Origin: Bacillota bacterium
Lineage (GTDB): Bacteria; Bacillota; Clostridia; Lachnospirales; Lachnospiraceae
DNA length: 64,000 nucleotides
Direction of reading: 5' to 3'
Assembly: GCA_023418475.1 (NCBI GenBank)
Contig: JAEZZO010000002.1
Span: 1 to 64,000, forward strand
The stretch's first letter is position 1; the number at the start of each line of letters is the position of its first letter. The notes below the pieces were generated by a model that was not told the origin of the DNA, made no database searches, and worked only from the letters and a program-made list of their open reading frames with translations. A program made the position numbers and the translations under genes. Below, piece after piece: positions 42,072 to 49,840 of the stretch.

Positions 42072-43511
42072 CTAAGCTAATTCTTCTCCATTTGATTCAA
42101 TCACTTTCTTATACCATTCAAAGGAATCCTTCTTGCGACGGGCAAGAGTCCCTGTACCGTCATCGTATTTTTCCACATAGATAAAGCCGTATCTCTTAGC
42201 CATTTCACCAGTGGATGCACTGACAAGATCAATACAGCCCCAAGGGGTATATCCCATTAAATCCACACCATCTGCAACAGCTTCCTTCATCTGCTCTATG
42301 TGCTCCCGCAGATAATCAATCCGGTAGGTATCATGAATAGAGCCGTCCTCTTCAAGAGTATCACGGGCTCCCAAACCGTTTTCCACCACCATCAAGGGAA
42401 TACCATACCGGCCATAGATCTCATTCAGCGCATAGCGCAGCCCCTTTGCATCAATCTGCCATCCCCAATCACTGGCTTTCAGATAGGGATTCTTAATTCC
42501 TCCCATAATATTACCGGAGGTCTTGGCATTATCAGGATCCGTTGACACGCAATTTGTCATATAATAACTGAAGGTATAGAAGTCTACGGTTCCTTCCTTT
42601 AATAATTCCTGATCACCCGGCTCCATATTAACCGTTATATTATTTTCTTCAAAATAACGTTCTGCAAAATAAGGATACTCCCCCCGTACCTGAACATCAG
42701 AGCAGAACCAGTTCATCATCTGCATCCCCTTTTGCGTGGCGAGAATATCGTCTGGATTGCAGGTAAATGGATACATGGTCATAAACGCGATCATATTCCC
42801 CATCTTAAACTGCGGATATTTTTCATGCGCAAGCTTCACCGCCTTGGCACTGGCTACAAACTGATGGTGCAGAGCCTGAAAACGAAGCTGTGGAATATCT
42901 TCCTGATGTATAAAATCCGTAGTTCCTTCATTTAAAATACCAAGGGATAAATATCCTCCGAAAGTTGCTGCGCCGCAGTTAATTTCATTAAATGTCAGCC
43001 AATACTTAACCTTGTTCTGATACCTTGCAAACAACGTCTCACAATAACGGCTATAAAAGTCGATACATTCCCTGCCTGCCCAGCCGTTATATTTTTTCGT
43101 CAGCTCAAACGGCATCTCGTAATGAGAAATGGTTACTAATGGTTCAATTCCATATTTTCTGCATTCATCAAATACATTATCATAAAACTGAAGACCGGAC
43201 TCATTCGGTTCTGTTTCCATCCCGGTCGGATAGATTCTTGTCCACGCAATCGATAAACGGAAGGTCTTAAATCCCATTTCGGCAAATAAAGCAATATCTT
43301 CTTTATAATGATGATAAAAGTCAATTGCCTCATGGCTTGGATAGAATAGGTCAGGTTCTATTGTCCTGGTGATCCTTTTTGGAGTAGTATGGGTACCGTT
43401 CGTACACATATCTGCGTCAGACGGGCCTTTTCCATCCAAATTCCAGGCACCCTCAAATTGATTTGCAGCTGTAGCGCCGCCCCATAAAAAATCTTTCCTT
43501 AATTTTTGCAT
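42072..43511 (-). CDS. 6-phospho-beta-glucosidase (GH1)
   Basis: A 479-residue glycoside hydrolase family 1 enzyme. The acid/base Glu is in LTFNEINCG (usual NEP/NEI), and the nucleophile Glu is in MVVENGLG. The N-terminal FLWGGATAANQFEGAWN and the C-terminal ARRKKDSFEWYKKVI are typical of the 6-phospho subgroup, whose Ser/Lys/Tyr residues hold the phosphate. It hydrolyses phosphorylated cellobiose or aryl-beta-glucosides. No PTS genes are in the window; the downstream ROK kinase may provide the phosphorylation instead. A clean promoter lies upstream at 43586-43614. Confidence 0.92.
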   Translation of the reverse strand: MQKLRKDFLWGGATAANQFEGAWNLDGKGPSDADMCTNGTHTTPKRITRTIEPDLFYPSHEAIDFYHHYKEDIALFAEMGFKTFRLSIAWTRIYPTGMETEPNESGLQFYDNVFDECRKYGIEPLVTISHYEMPFELTKKYNGWAGRECIDFYSRYCETLFARYQNKVKYWLTFNEINCGAATFGGYLSLGILNEGTTDFIHQEDIPQLRFQALHHQFVASAKAVKLAHEKYPQFKMGNMIAFMTMYPFTCNPDDILATQKGMQMMNWFCSDVQVRGEYPYFAERYFEENNITVNMEPGDQELLKEGTVDFYTFSYYMTNCVSTDPDNAKTSGNIMGGIKNPYLKASDWGWQIDAKGLRYALNEIYGRYGIPLMVVENGLGARDTLEEDGSIHDTYRIDYLREHIEQMKEAVADGVDLMGYTPWGCIDLVSASTGEMAKRYGFIYVEKYDDGTGTLARRKKDSFEWYKKVIESNGEELA

Positions 43512-43585
43512 TTCTTACTTCTCCTTTCGTTTTATAAACCCTTAATTCTTACCTTATCTTCTGCTGTTTCTCACTAACTAATATT

Positions 43586-43614
43586 ATTATATCGAAGCTT
43601 TCCATAGATTACAA
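43586..43614 (-). promoter_or_regulatory. SigmaA promoter of the GH1 gene
   Basis: On the minus strand TTGTAA (43609-43614), a 17-bp spacer and TATAAT (43586-43591) are present, giving a 70-nt leader. Confidence 0.7.
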
Positions 43615-43641
43615 TTTATGATATATTACATTTTTATAAAT

Positions 43642-43944
43642 TTATAACGACGAGGATTTACTTAAGTATTCCTCTGTCAGTTTCCATGCCAGAGCACTTG
43701 ATTTCTCATTATAATTTACCGTATCGCGGTCTAAAAAGCCATGCCGTCCTTTCAATATTTTCACAGTATTATTTTCATTTTTCCTTAGCACTTTTGCAAC
43801 CCCTGCTACATCAAAAGAATCCTCCTCTGCAAATATTAATAGTACCGGGCATTTCGGCTCAACAGAAAGATAGTCTCTGATTCGGGACCCATAATACCCT
43901 ATCATTCCATCGCACAAAGGATTAGAGGTGCATTTCCATGCCAC
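43642..43944 (-). pseudogene. C-terminal fragment of a dienelactone hydrolase-family protein
   Basis: One hundred residues match the second half of the family: CDGMIGYYGSRIRDYL, then CPVLLIFAEEDSFDVAGVA with the catalytic-type Asp, and GRHGFLDRD with the His. The first half, with the nucleophile (normally about 110 residues), is missing, and the sequence upstream does not encode it. There is no good ribosome binding site. I read it as a deletion remnant. Confidence 0.7.
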
Positions 43945-44170
43945 TGTTGCCCTTTTTATACTCTCTTAAGTTCATTCGTTCCCCTCTTTCTTTTTCTTTA
44001 TGCACTTCTTCTAAAGTAGATTCTCAGTAATAAAAAAATTAATATCGTTTTTATTCCTGACTTTATTATACATTAACATATTTATGATAATCCGAGTAGT
44101 AATCTATATCTTATCTTTAGAGTCTTATGTACCACTGCGTAGTGTCACTTTGCGAGAGCAGATCCGCTTT

Positions 44171-44218
44171 GAAAGCACTTATCGGATGAACAGCAATTAA
44201 ATTTGACTGGGCTGTTAG
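44171..44218 (-). repeat. R1 repeat arm (minus orientation)
   Basis: The complement reads AACAGCCCAGTCAAATTT, then GCTGTTCATCCGATAAGTGC, close to both arms of the full copy at 4685. Confidence 0.6.
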
Positions 44219-44258
44219 CAATAACTAAAAAACGTATAAAATAAAAATGATAAAATAA

Positions 44259-44287
44259 TTGTCATAATAAAATCACAAGAGTATAAT
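44259..44287 (+). promoter_or_regulatory. SigmaA promoter of the magnesium-type transport operon
   Basis: TTGTCA (44259-44264), a 17-bp spacer and TATAAT (44282-44287) are present. The start near 44294 leaves a leader of about 245 nt containing a hairpin and a short ORF. Confidence 0.75.
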
Positions 44288-44313
44288 AAATTAGCAAGCA
44301 ACTAAATAATTAA

Positions 44314-44341
44314 ATTTCATTGCCGGTTATGGCAATGAAAT
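44314..44341 (+). promoter_or_regulatory. Leader hairpin upstream of the short ORF
   Basis: ATTTCATTGCC (44314-44324) and GGCAATGAAAT (44331-44341) form a perfect 11-bp stem with a six-base loop, close to the predicted 5' end. There is no T-run, so it is not a terminator. It may protect the transcript or be part of the regulatory fold. Confidence 0.6.
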
Positions 44342-44374
44342 CAATCTAAACTTTCAAGAAGGAGGCTACCATAA

Positions 44375-44521
44375 ATGGACGCGGACCCTGCGAATAAGTG
44401 CGTTATGTATTTTTTAACTGGAAATCGGAAAAATAAGATGAATTGGCAGGACAGTTCACTTGTCATGAAAAAAACTACAGGGAGTGGTCTATTTATTATG
44501 CCTGGAGTTCTCCCTGTATAA
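44375..44521 (+). CDS. 48-residue leader peptide with acidic/proline start (MDADP)
   Basis: ATG 44375 follows AAGGAGG with 9-base spacing, better than many genes here, and opens a 48-codon frame ending at TAA 44519-44521. That stop is just before the ribosome binding site of the next gene (GGGGGAGG, 44526-44533). The peptide starts MDADPANK. In E. coli MgtL (MEPDPTPLP) the acidic residues and prolines just after the start destabilise the ribosome at low magnesium and switch on mgtA. Similar composition at the same place upstream of a magnesium-type transporter suggests an analogous sensor. This is inference: the rest of the peptide is unlike MgtL, and homologues were not checked. Confidence 0.6.
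   Translation: MDADPANKCVMYFLTGNRKNKMNWQDSSLVMKKTTGSGLFIMPGVLPV
44476..44518 (+). promoter_or_regulatory. Hairpin that can compete with the downstream ribosome binding site
   Basis: TACAGGGAG (44476-44484) pairs perfectly with CTCCCTGTA (44510-44518). The CTCCC of the right arm is also complementary to GGGAG in the ribosome binding site of the next gene. Forming this hairpin would free that site; translating the leader ORF through the left arm would prevent it forming. Confidence 0.55.
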
Positions 44522-44537
44522 CGAAAGGGGGAGGACT

Positions 44538-45794
44538 ATGCAAAAGTCCAACAATTTTTTCTTTAGTAAAATTCTGTACAAAAACCTTCATAATATTCCC
44601 GGTTCTACAATCGGAAAGCTAAATGATGTTATCCTGGATTTTCATTCTGAAAAGCCCACTATTGCGGCAATTGAGGTAAAAAGCGGCAGCCGTGTGTTCT
44701 ATATTTCCGCGGACTTTTTAGAAATTTATAATGACGGGGAAGAAAAATATACCCTGAAATTAAACACCCGCAGCATTAATATCCTGCCGTTGCCGGATAA
44801 TGCCTTCCTTCTGGCGAGAGATTTTCTTGATAAACAGATTGTTGATATTAATGGTAAAAAGGTAGAACGGGTTAACGATGTAAGAGTCGGTATCATTCAG
44901 GGAAAATGGTGTGTTGTCGCTGTTGATATCGGCCTGCGCGGTTTGCTGCGAAGACTTGGCGTGGAATATCCAGTCATACGTGTAAGCGGAATGTTTAAGA
45001 AGGAATTCAGAAACACCCTGGTTTACTGGGACAATGTTCAACCTCTGTCAAAAGGTATTCCAAGCCTCCAGCTTTCCACCTCCATGAGTAAACTGAAAAC
45101 ACTTCATGCAGCCGATATTGCCGACATTATCGAGGAATTGGACCGGCAAAGCCAGATCACACTTTTTCATGGACTGGATAATGAAAAAGCTGCAAAAGTA
45201 TTAGAGGAAATGGAAGCGCCGTCGCAATTAGACATCCTGCGGACCCTGCCGGATGAAAAAGCCTCGGACATCCTGGAAATGATGCCATCTGATGAAGTAG
45301 CCGATATCCTGGAGGAAATCGATGATACCAGAGCGGAAATACTGCTTGATCAGATGGAGACGGAAAACCTTAGTGACATCCGGGAATTAATGGAATACGA
45401 CGAAAAAACAGCCGGAAGCGTTATGGTCAAGGATTATGTATCCTTTTTGCCTGATATGACGGTTGAAAGGGCTTTAACCTATTTAAAGGAGCACAAGCCC
45501 AAAGACGATATCTCTCATTATATCTATTTAACAAACACCCGGAATAAAATGATCGGTGCCGTTACGCTTCTGGATATTGCCGCATCCGAAGGCAGTGATA
45601 AATTATACGATTTAATGTCCGGTAGCCTGATCCGTGTAAAGGATGAAGATCATATTGATTATGTAATGGAATTAATGCAAAAATATAATCTACTGGCGCT
45701 TCCTGTTGTAAATGAAGAAGGTGAATTAGTCGGTATTATCTCTTTAAATGACCTGATTAACGAATTTATTCGCTTAAGGAGGGTACCGGCGTGA
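44538..45794 (+). CDS. PRC-barrel, MgtE_N and CBS-domain protein, probable magnesium sensor
   Basis: About 418 residues from ATG 44538 behind GGGGGAGG. PRC-barrel-like segments fill the first 160 or so residues (IPGSTIGKLNDVILDF and IVDINGKKVERVNDVRV). The MgtE N-domain follows (TLHAADIADIIEELDRQSQITLFHGL, with repeated DILEMMPSDEVADILEEID). A CBS pair ends the protein (VMVKDYVSFLPDMTVERAL; LMQKYNLLALPVVNEEGELVGIISLNDL). There is no membrane pore domain. In MgtE the N and CBS domains sense cytoplasmic magnesium and close the channel; here they probably gate or regulate the Nramp-type transporter in trans. The stop overlaps the next start by 4 bases. Confidence 0.88.
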   Translation: MQKSNNFFFSKILYKNLHNIPGSTIGKLNDVILDFHSEKPTIAAIEVKSGSRVFYISADFLEIYNDGEEKYTLKLNTRSINILPLPDNAFLLARDFLDKQIVDINGKKVERVNDVRVGIIQGKWCVVAVDIGLRGLLRRLGVEYPVIRVSGMFKKEFRNTLVYWDNVQPLSKGIPSLQLSTSMSKLKTLHAADIADIIEELDRQSQITLFHGLDNEKAAKVLEEMEAPSQLDILRTLPDEKASDILEMMPSDEVADILEEIDDTRAEILLDQMETENLSDIRELMEYDEKTAGSVMVKDYVSFLPDMTVERALTYLKEHKPKDDISHYIYLTNTRNKMIGAVTLLDIAASEGSDKLYDLMSGSLIRVKDEDHIDYVMELMQKYNLLALPVVNEEGELVGIISLNDLINEFIRLRRVPA

Positions 45795-47032
45795 AAGCAG
45801 CTATCACGAAAAGACTTCGTAAGATTTTCTTCATTTTCACAATCATTGGCCCCGGTTTAATTACGGTAAATGCAGGAAATGATGCCGGCGGTATTGCTAC
45901 TTATGCGTCCATCGGTGCTTCTTATGGCTATAAAATGCTCTGGGGTTTGTTAATTATTACCTTCAGCCTTGCAGTCATTCAGGAGATGAATGCCCGCATG
46001 GCGGTTGTTACCGGCAAGGGACTGTCCGATTTAATCCGAGAGAAATTCGGTGTAAAATGGACCTTCTTTGCCATGCTGATTTTATTTATTGCAAATTTTG
46101 GTGTAGTTCTGGGTGATTTTGCCGGTATCGCCGCCAGCATGGAATTATTTGGCGTCAGCAAATATATCTCAGTACCGGTTGTTGCGGTATTTGTCTGGAT
46201 GCTGGTGACCAAAGGCTCCTACAATAAAGTTGAAAAAGTATTCCTGTTATTTACCTTTGTCTTCTTTGGATACATTATTTCTGCCTTTCTGGCAAACCCG
46301 GATTGGGCAAATGTTATGAAAAGTATGGTTACTCCCTCGCTTTCCTTAAAGACCGGCTTTCTGCTTACCTTTATAGGGATGATCGGTACTACCATAACAC
46401 CATACATGCAATTTTATCTGCAGTCCTCTATTGTAGATAAGAAGCTTAGTATCAAGGACTACAAATACGAAAAGCTGGATGTGTACCTGGGTGCCTTCTG
46501 GGGCAATGCCGTATCCTTTTTCATTATTGTATGTACGGCAGCCACCCTGTTTAAAGATAATATAGTGATAACATCGGCACAGCAAGCTGCCTTGGCTCTA
46601 AAACCCCTGGCTGGACAATACGCCTTCCTTTTATTTGGTGCGGGCCTGTTTGGTGCTTCGGTGCTTGCGGCAGCGGTAATTCCTCTGTCAACCTCCTATG
46701 CGATCTGTGAAGCCTTCGGCTGGGAAAGCGGTGTTGATCATGATTATAAGGAAGCACCTGCCTTTTTTACTATTTATACCTTTATCATATTAATCAGCAT
46801 CCTGTTAATTCTGCTCCCCGGTCTGTCCCTTATGCACATCATTCTTATGACCCAGCAGATTGCAGGTATTCTGTCACCTATTGTACTTACCTTTATGATA
46901 ATACTGGTGAACGATAAGAATATTATGGGCAGCTATACCAATTCGAAAACGCAGAATATTATATCTGTTACAACCGTGGTTTTTATATTGATATTGTCGA
47001 TAATTCTATTCTTATCACCATTGTTTTCCTGA
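45791..47032 (+). CDS. Nramp-related (NRMT-like) divalent cation transporter
   Basis: A 413-residue, roughly 11-helix transporter of the Nramp superfamily; GTG start overlapping the previous stop. The first helix reads GPGLITVNAGNDAGGIATY where metal-ion Nramps have the DPGN motif. The sixth helix reads IGTTITPYMQFY where they have a methionine-containing motif that selects transition metals. Loss of both signatures is the hallmark of Nramp-related magnesium transporters described in clostridia and Eggerthella. Magnesium is therefore the likely substrate, supported by the MgtE_N/CBS partner. Manganese import is less likely. Confidence 0.85.
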   Translation: MKAAITKRLRKIFFIFTIIGPGLITVNAGNDAGGIATYASIGASYGYKMLWGLLIITFSLAVIQEMNARMAVVTGKGLSDLIREKFGVKWTFFAMLILFIANFGVVLGDFAGIAASMELFGVSKYISVPVVAVFVWMLVTKGSYNKVEKVFLLFTFVFFGYIISAFLANPDWANVMKSMVTPSLSLKTGFLLTFIGMIGTTITPYMQFYLQSSIVDKKLSIKDYKYEKLDVYLGAFWGNAVSFFIIVCTAATLFKDNIVITSAQQAALALKPLAGQYAFLLFGAGLFGASVLAAAVIPLSTSYAICEAFGWESGVDHDYKEAPAFFTIYTFIILISILLILLPGLSLMHIILMTQQIAGILSPIVLTFMIILVNDKNIMGSYTNSKTQNIISVTTVVFILILSIILFLSPLFS

Positions 47033-47121
47033 CAGACAGGGCGTTTTTTTCTGTTGCGATTAATAAATTGCATTAAATTGGAATGAAATACTGTACAAGG
47101 CCTTATTAGCACTCAATTCTA

Positions 47122-47253
47122 GAACTAGTGTGCTTCGCGCACTCTCGCGATTATAGATCTATAATGAACAGCTTTTGTTCCGCGTTCGAAGTTGCGCATC
47201 CTCCCTGAGGATTTTTATTACATAGGACGAACTTTCCTATGTAATAAAAAATT
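47122..47253 (+). repeat. Dispersed structured repeat R2, copy c
   Basis: It carries GTGCTTCGCGCACTCTCGCG, AACAGCTTTTGTTCCGCG and the invariant end hairpin TTATTACATAGG / CCTATGTAATAA, as in copy a. It is followed immediately by the terminator of the GntR gene. Confidence 0.8.
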
Positions 47254-47294
47254 GCCAATAACATCGGTACTTTCGTACCCTTGTTATTGGCAAT
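47250..47294 (-). terminator. Terminator of the sugar ABC/GntR operon
   Basis: ATTGCCAATAACA and TGTTATTGGCAAT form a 13-bp stem with an inner GGTAC/GTACC pairing, followed in minus-strand reading by six T residues. Confidence 0.85.
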
Positions 47295-47298
47295 TCAA

Positions 47299-48012
47299 TT
47301 ATATTCTGTCCTTCTTTAATATATCCACCAGCTTAAGCGCCTGTGCATCCGTTTCAAAAATTTTCTGACAAGCCTCATCTGCCTGAAACATGTTACCTTC
47401 TTTTATGGCCTGAAACATGTCCCTGTGATAGGGTATCGTAGAGCACCAAATTCCTTCCACACCATAAAGATCCTTCCCGTAATTATCCAGTGCCATCACC
47501 AGATTATCGATCATCTGCTCCAGCGTTGAATTTTTACCAAGATGGCGGATTCTACTGTGAAAGATATAATCCAGCTTCTGAAGATAAATTCCGGTAGCAG
47601 CGGCCGTCTCAAGCTTAAGAAGCGGCTCTTCCAGATAATCCAGCTCATGCCTGTCAATCGATTTGCAAAGCTTTTCCACAATGCTCTTCTCGAGCAGGCA
47701 TTTTATTTCCAGCAGCTCTATGTAATTCACTTTCCAAAGCTTTACATATAGGGAGTCTGCTATTCCTTCTGAGCTGATAAATGCACCCTTTCCTGTCTGG
47801 ACCTTGATCAAATTTTCATTCTCAAGAACCCGAAGGGCCTCCCGTACAGAATTCCGACTGGTAGCAAACTGCTCGGCAAGCATTCTTTCAGATGGCAGCT
47901 TATCACCATCCTTCAGATTATTCTCCTTTATATAATCCATAATTGCATCTGCAATTTTCATATATAACAGGTCTTTTGAAACGGGTTTTATCGGAATAAA
48001 ATCCTCTTTCAT
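47299..48012 (-). CDS. GntR-family regulator, FadR (FCD) subgroup
   Basis: About 237 residues from ATG 48012 behind GGAGGT. The winged HTH (about 18-75, IADAIMDYIKENNLKDGDKLPSERMLAEQFATSRNSVREALRVLENENLIKV) is followed by an all-helical FCD ligand domain, with histidines in HSRIRHLG and YHRDMFQAI that usually bind a metal and an organic acid. As last gene of the operon, it probably regulates it. The palindrome ACTGGTAGAACCAGT at 52521-52535 has the GT-N-AC pattern of this family. Confidence 0.9.
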   Translation of the reverse strand: MKEDFIPIKPVSKDLLYMKIADAIMDYIKENNLKDGDKLPSERMLAEQFATSRNSVREALRVLENENLIKVQTGKGAFISSEGIADSLYVKLWKVNYIELLEIKCLLEKSIVEKLCKSIDRHELDYLEEPLLKLETAAATGIYLQKLDYIFHSRIRHLGKNSTLEQMIDNLVMALDNYGKDLYGVEGIWCSTIPYHRDMFQAIKEGNMFQADEACQKIFETDAQALKLVDILKKDRI

Positions 48013-48044
48013 CCGTACCTCCAATTTATAACATTTTACATAGT

Positions 48045-48887
48045 CTAACCCTTAACCGCTCCGGATGTCAAGCCTTCCACCACATATTTCTGAACAAAGA
48101 TAAACATAACTGCCGTGGGCAAAAGTGCAAGCACGCCGCCGGCCATCAGGGCACCCCATTGAACACTGTATTTGCCGATCAGGGATTTTAATCCTACCGG
48201 AATGGTCCACATATCCGGTGTATTGATAAAGATTGTCCCGGCGATTAATTCATTCCACGCTCCGATAAATGCGAATACAAAAACTGCTACGATACCGGGA
48301 AACATAACCGGCAGTATCACCTTCCGAAGGGATTTGAAGCGGCTGCAGCCATCCATGTAAGCAGCTTCCTCGAGTACATACGGTATTCTTTCGAAGAAGC
48401 TGCGCATTGTGATGACGCAGAAGGGCAGGTTTGTAATCAGGTAGTAGATAAAAAGTGCAAAATAGGTATTAACCAGCCCTGCCTTGCTGAAAACAACATA
48501 AAGTGGAATGATAACCAGGATACCCGGTATCATCTGTGTTAACAGGAAAAACAAAAGGACTGCTGCTTTTCCCTTAAATTTAAAACGTGCCAGACCATAT
48601 CCGCTTAAAATAGATAACAGTACGATGCAGATAGAGGTTGTAAGTGTAATGATTAAACTGTTCTTTAAGAACGTACCATAATCCAGCATATTAAATAAGG
48701 AACGGTAATTATCCAGCGTAAAGGTTTCGGGAAAATAAGTTATTTTTTGAGCATTTACTATTTCCGGATTCGTCTTAAAGGATGTGATTACCATCCAATA
48801 AATGGGGAGTACGACCAGTAACAGGAAAAATGTCAGAACCACCGCCCGAACTATATTTACAAGCTTCCTCTTTGTTGAACGCTTCAT
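48045..48887 (-). CDS. Carbohydrate ABC transporter permease (MalG type)
   Basis: A 280-residue permease with six helices. The EAA loop is EAAYMDGCSRFKSLRKVILPVMFPG, and the C-terminus ends SGAVKG as usual in MalG-like permeases. It overlaps the previous gene by one base. There is no ATPase gene in the operon, so a shared MsmK/UgpC-type ATPase encoded elsewhere must energise it. Confidence 0.92.
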   Translation of the reverse strand: MKRSTKRKLVNIVRAVVLTFFLLLVVLPIYWMVITSFKTNPEIVNAQKITYFPETFTLDNYRSLFNMLDYGTFLKNSLIITLTTSICIVLLSILSGYGLARFKFKGKAAVLLFFLLTQMIPGILVIIPLYVVFSKAGLVNTYFALFIYYLITNLPFCVITMRSFFERIPYVLEEAAYMDGCSRFKSLRKVILPVMFPGIVAVFVFAFIGAWNELIAGTIFINTPDMWTIPVGLKSLIGKYSVQWGALMAGGVLALLPTAVMFIFVQKYVVEGLTSGAVKG

Positions 48888-49807
48888 TAGAAATCACCTG
48901 CCTTATCGTAATTACTGATCTTCAGAAAGATAACCGCATAGACACTTAAAATTACCATGAGCACTAGGCCTAAGGCTCCGGCAAGTCCAAAATCATAGCT
49001 TGAAAAAGCTTTCGTATACATATAGGACGGAAGGGTCTGTGAGTAATTTGCAGGACCTCCGCCGGTTACAATTACCACTAAGTCGAAGGAGTTAAAAATC
49101 CAGATCGTACGAAGCAGTATTGTTATAATAATCGTCGGTTTAATGTAAGGAATTGTGAGATAAAAGAATTTCTTAATCATACCGCAGCCATCCATATCCG
49201 CTGCTTCATATATCTCTTCCGGTATGGACTGCAGGGCGGCAAGGATCATGATACCGAAAAACGGAATTCCCATCCAGATCATCGCCAGGATAATGACTAG
49301 CAGAGATAATCCCGGCGTACCCAGCCAGGCAGCGCCCTTCTCCACTAATCCTGCCTTCATTAACAGATCATTTACTACACCATATTCGCCGTTAAAGCCC
49401 CAGCGGAACAATAAGCCGATTACAAAAGTCGAGAATGCCCATGGAAGGAATACAATTGCCTGATAAATTCCTCTTCCTCTGAATTTTTCTTTTAATGCAA
49501 GTGCTAAAATAAGCCCCAGTACAAACTGTCCTATTACAGAAGTCACTACATAAATCAGTGAGTTCTTCAGTAAAAGCAGAAAGTCTGAATCTCCGAATAA
49601 TTTACTGAAGTTCTTAAAATGATTAAAATAAACATCATTCATATTAGACAGTTTATAGTTCTGAAAAGCCATTACGACACTCTTAATGAGCGGATATCCA
49701 AACATTAATAGCAATAATATCAGCACTGGAAGTATATAGAAGCAGTGCTCCATGTTTGATTTCCCTTTACGACGCGTCGGCTTTGCCTTATCCCACTTTT
49801 CCTTCAC
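48887..49807 (-). CDS. Carbohydrate ABC transporter permease (MalF type)
   Basis: A 306-residue permease with a short basic N-terminus, six predicted helices and the EAA loop EEIYEAADMDGCGMIKKFFYLTIPYIKP. It pairs with the MalG-type permease downstream. Family CUT1 members import oligosaccharides or glycosides. Confidence 0.92.
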   Translation of the reverse strand: MKEKWDKAKPTRRKGKSNMEHCFYILPVLILLLLMFGYPLIKSVVMAFQNYKLSNMNDVYFNHFKNFSKLFGDSDFLLLLKNSLIYVVTSVIGQFVLGLILALALKEKFRGRGIYQAIVFLPWAFSTFVIGLLFRWGFNGEYGVVNDLLMKAGLVEKGAAWLGTPGLSLLVIILAMIWMGIPFFGIMILAALQSIPEEIYEAADMDGCGMIKKFFYLTIPYIKPTIIITILLRTIWIFNSFDLVVIVTGGGPANYSQTLPSYMYTKAFSSYDFGLAGALGLVLMVILSVYAVIFLKISNYDKAGDF

Positions 49808-49840
49808 AATCCTTCCTCCTTCTTTGCCAGATAAGCTTAA

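Noticed and set aside
43025..43333. Short frames on both strands inside the GH1 gene
   Set aside because: They lie wholly within a conserved catalytic domain and lack start signals.
44359..44537. M-box magnesium riboswitch upstream of the Nramp-related operon
   Set aside because: Nramp-related genes in some clostridia have M-boxes, and GGAGGCTACCATAAATGGA loosely recalls the motif. The same bases are better explained as a Shine-Dalgarno and start codon of a 48-codon ORF, and I could not place the conserved M-box core. A covariance-model search would settle it.
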